Source: Oscarella lobularis
Lineage: Eukaryota; Porifera; Homoscleromorpha; Homosclerophorida; Oscarellidae
Assembly (NCBI RefSeq): GCF_947507565.1
Contig: NC_089186.1
Span: forward strand, 1 to 64,000
DNA: 64,000 nt
Reading direction: 5' to 3'
Under the pieces are notes generated by a model, which was not told where the DNA came from, made no database searches, and saw only the letters and a program-made list of their open reading frames with translations. A program made the position numbers and the translations under genes. Shown piece after piece: positions 61,209 to 64,000 of the stretch (the first letter of the stretch is position 1; each line of letters begins with the position of its first letter).

Positions 61209-64000
61209 ATGCAGAAGGTACATTTTCTTCAAATTGTACTCTGCTGTGCGTCTCTCTTGCTCACTGACCGCTACGCAAGCGCTGAAGTTACTGCGGTGAC
61301 AGGCGAGGAATGCTCAGAGCCAATGGGCAATTGGTGTAAATTAGCTGGGGATTGGATTAGCAACAGGCCCGTCGCGAGAAGTTATTTTTCTGTTGCTACC
61401 TATCAACGAAGTCTGAATTGGTCCGCTTCTACTCGTATTCTCATGTACGGCGGCCTAGATGCCGATAAGAACCAGATGACCGATTCGTGGATATACTCTA
61501 TCAAGACAAATTCGTGGACACCGGCAATGCTTCCGAGAAACGGCCAAGAATTCGAGTACCCAGGCCACTGGCATAGTTCCCTGACAACAATTTGCCACAC
61601 AAAAATAATTTTGCTTAGACAGAAAAAAGATCCTTGGTTGTTTGACGGTGCCCGGGAAGAGTGGGTTCACGTTTGGACGTCTTCACCTGTTGAGGCTGTT
61701 CTTTCTTCTCTCGTAGAATATTCGGTTTCTGCCGTTCCAAAAGAAAGAAGCCCGTGCCAATGCAAGGAATCTGTTTTAGTATATGGCGGACAAGTAGCTA
61801 TTGATTCTAAATGGTATAACAAATTGTGGGAGCTGCAATGCATTGATGATAGCGGTGACATCATACGATACAGTTTGATAAACATTCCAAAACAATCGCC
61901 GACGTCCTCGTGGCCGCCAATGCGAGCTAACCCAATTTCTTTCTCAATAAACGCGGAGATGTACACACTGGGCCTCCACATTTCACCGAACTCCTCATGG
62001 CTGCCAAATGAACATGGAGTGATAGACGAAGTTTGGAAATTTGACATACGAACATTGACGTGGACGCCGCTTGTCATCCCAACTTTTGATAGCTCCTTCA
62101 ATTTACTCAAAAACACGGCAGTTTTTCATAAAAGAACGGGAGTGTTAATGCTGCTAAGCAATAGTACTGTTACATTTTACAACGCTGCTGAAAGTATCAT
62201 CGTATCTACGAGAACAGGCGACTGGTACGGTAGAACGGATATACGGTATGTACCAGTAACAGACGACTCAGTGACACGCTTCGCTAGCAGCATAATTGGT
62301 GTTGATACTGATCAAGGCGTGATGCTGATAGGGTCACTCTCTCATTCAGACAACTTGGAGGCATGGATAATAGATAAAGATCGACTAGACGTCGTGATAG
62401 TATTGCTCGAACAAAGAAAAAGCCCATTACCAGTAAGATTTTCTCTTCAATCGATAGACCCGCCTAAACTAGCTCCCGCCCTCCCTTATTATAAAAGGGC
62501 TGTAGAGATGGATCCCGGAGATGCGTGTTCTACAGCACTTTTTGTGGGCGACTTAGTTTTCATTATCAGTTGGTTTGACTTTTGGCAACTGAACTTAAAA
62601 GACAGTATGTGGACTTTATACGACTATGACAGGCAGCCGAACTTCCAAGATGCCGTTGCTGTAGTTTTTGGAAAAAACCATCTCGTTGCTTTTGGAAGAG
62701 AATTACAGACTGCAGTACAAAAGCCAGTAGAAAAATCAAAATACGAGCTATGGATCTACACGGCTAATCAACGACTATGGACATTTCCGGTACAGCAGAG
62801 CAGACAAAGACCCCCAAATCAACCGTATGCGACCTTGACGACAATGCAAAACAAATCGCTGATTCTATGTGGGAGCGAAGACAACGTTGCCGATCTCTGG
62901 ATTTTGACAGTGAACATTTCCAAGATGACTGCCACGTGGCAAGGCCCTATTATCGAGTCGAAAAGCAAGACGAAGTATCCACTACTAATGATGAGTGTTT
63001 ATGGTAGAGCCATTCACTCATCAGTCGTAGACAATACTTTATATGTTTACGGCGGAGATCAATACGGACCGTGCAACATGGATGTGATGCAGATAAATCT
63101 AAGCAAATCTGTAGACCCTTTTCAGCCAGTAAAATTGCGTGTAGAAAGTTGCGTTTGGGCAAGCGCAGTAGTTGGCAGCTACCTATTTTATACAGCAGAT
63201 GTCCAAATCGAAGCCACCAAATCTCTACAAATAATTGATCTTGATAGCGGCAATCGCGAAGTGATAGCATTGAACGAGAACATCAGGCATCCAGAATTCT
63301 GCCTTGCGACTAATAAAAATAAACTTGTGACATGGATTTCATCAAAGAACTACTATGAAACAGGATTTAGGACTTGGTCTCTCTACATGTTTCAACCAGG
63401 TTGCTCTCCTGGAATGTACAGCAAAGATTTCAAAAAATATCCGTGCCGACCGTGCCCACGAGGAACGTTCAGTGACAAACCAGGCACAACAACATGCCAC
63501 AACTGTCCCGGTGGAATGACTACGCCATTGGGGTCAACATCAATAAAGAACTGCACTTGTGATAAAAACGTCTGTTATCATGGGAAATGCTCAATACAAC
63601 CAGATTACACAGCTCTGTGCATATGCAACGCGGGATTTACAGGAAGAAATTGTCAATATCCCGCACACTTTCTCATCGGCTTTGGATCAGTGATTGGTAC
63701 ACTTGTACTTGTGGCATTTCTCTATTGTGCTGATCGAATAAGAAAACATCGAAAAGCAGCATCGAGCAGAGGTGAACAACTAGAAGAAACACAATTTGTG
63801 CTGAATCAAGCAAAACAAACGTTGATGGAGCTGTCTAACATATGGTCAGTTGAAACTGAAGAAATCTCTTTCAAGAACGTGATTGGGCGTGGATCGTTTG
63901 GCGACGTGTGGAGTGCCGAGTATCGCGATCAAATCGTCGCTATCAAGGTGCTCAAAATCAAAGCCGACGACTGCACTGACGAACAACTGAAAGAGTTCAA
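61209..64000 (+). CDS. Kelch-ectodomain receptor protein kinase, 3'-truncated by window
   Basis: One uninterrupted frame of 930 codons from ATG 61209 to the window end, with no intron seen. A signal peptide (MQKVHFLQIVLCCASLLLTD) precedes about 700 residues with kelch-type propeller features: YGGLDADKNQMTDSWIYSI, VYGGQVAIDSKW, DEVWKFDIRTLTWTPL, YVYGGDQYGPCNMDVM. A cysteine-rich GCC2/GCC3 (ephrin-receptor-like) module follows at about 742-783 (CRPCPRGTFSDKPGTTTCHN), then an EGF module at about 784-815 ending CNAGFTGRNC, a transmembrane helix at about 821-845 (FLIGFGSVIGTLVLVAFLYC) and a juxtamembrane segment. The kinase domain starts with glycine loop GRGSFGDVW (893) and VAIK (Lys 913) and is cut off there. 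The catalytic loop lies outside, so tyrosine versus serine/threonine specificity is not proven; receptor tyrosine kinase is likeliest from architecture. Lack of introns contrasts with its neighbours. Confidence 0.9.
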   Translation, partial: MQKVHFLQIVLCCASLLLTDRYASAEVTAVTGEECSEPMGNWCKLAGDWISNRPVARSYFSVATYQRSLNWSASTRILMYGGLDADKNQMTDSWIYSIKTNSWTPAMLPRNGQEFEYPGHWHSSLTTICHTKIILLRQKKDPWLFDGAREEWVHVWTSSPVEAVLSSLVEYSVSAVPKERSPCQCKESVLVYGGQVAIDSKWYNKLWELQCIDDSGDIIRYSLINIPKQSPTSSWPPMRANPISFSINAEMYTLGLHISPNSSWLPNEHGVIDEVWKFDIRTLTWTPLVIPTFDSSFNLLKNTAVFHKRTGVLMLLSNSTVTFYNAAESIIVSTRTGDWYGRTDIRYVPVTDDSVTRFASSIIGVDTDQGVMLIGSLSHSDNLEAWIIDKDRLDVVIVLLEQRKSPLPVRFSLQSIDPPKLAPALPYYKRAVEMDPGDACSTALFVGDLVFIISWFDFWQLNLKDSMWTLYDYDRQPNFQDAVAVVFGKNHLVAFGRELQTAVQKPVEKSKYELWIYTANQRLWTFPVQQSRQRPPNQPYATLTTMQNKSLILCGSEDNVADLWILTVNISKMTATWQGPIIESKSKTKYPLLMMSVYGRAIHSSVVDNTLYVYGGDQYGPCNMDVMQINLSKSVDPFQPVKLRVESCVWASAVVGSYLFYTADVQIEATKSLQIIDLDSGNREVIALNENIRHPEFCLATNKNKLVTWISSKNYYETGFRTWSLYMFQPGCSPGMYSKDFKKYPCRPCPRGTFSDKPGTTTCHNCPGGMTTPLGSTSIKNCTCDKNVCYHGKCSIQPDYTALCICNAGFTGRNCQYPAHFLIGFGSVIGTLVLVAFLYCADRIRKHRKAASSRGEQLEETQFVLNQAKQTLMELSNIWSVETEEISFKNVIGRGSFGDVWSAEYRDQIVAIKVLKIKADDCTDEQLKEF

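Overview
The window is the left end of a eukaryotic chromosome: about 712 bp of CCCTAA telomere repeat, roughly 44 kb of tandem-repeat subtelomere, then about 18.5 kb of compact gene-dense sequence running off the right edge. The genes point to an early-branching animal, most plausibly a sponge. TTAGGG-type telomere, introns of about 48-120 bp (mostly near 50) with standard GT-AG or GC-AG ends, an LZTFL1 orthologue, a neurexin-like receptor and a kelch-ectodomain protein kinase receptor all fit. The species assignment is an inference that a database search would have to confirm.

Layout. 1-790: telomere and a G-rich 20-bp telomere-adjacent repeat. 791-2640: mostly single-copy CpG-rich sequence with one probable exon fragment and the first of four copies of a subtelomeric unit carrying CACGTGAC and TGACGTCA exactly 26 bp apart. 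2640-45040: blocks of many different satellites (monomers 7-8, 9, 15, 20, 20, 21-24, 24, 32, 33, 41, 43 and 48 bp). A 15-bp palindromic repeat (GGACAA-A-TTGTCC) recurs in many separate blocks. A 48-bp and a 41-bp satellite alternate several times with the same junctions. Most monomers contain a short inverted repeat. I see no credible protein-coding gene in this part; its long open frames are by-products of repeat periodicity.

45041-64000: first a CpG-rich transition with two adjacent perfect inverted repeats. Then come LZTFL1 (minus), a PH-RCC1-FYVE protein (plus, start codons only 91 bp apart), a myosin with a degenerate motor whose last exons appear to continue into an SH2-domain adaptor (minus), a 34-bp minisatellite, a small three-exon gene (minus), a neurexin-like receptor (plus) and an intronless kelch/EGF/transmembrane/kinase receptor cut by the window edge (plus). 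Themes are cilium trafficking (LZTFL1), phosphoinositide/endosome binding (PH-RCC1-FYVE), phosphotyrosine signalling (SH2 adaptor, receptor kinase) and adhesion (neurexin). Nothing shows that the genes act together; they are ordinary neighbours in a compact genome.

Exon borders were worked out by reading splice signals and phase by hand. Most are supported by phase agreement and family homology. Borders of satellite blocks are approximate (about 10-20 bp).
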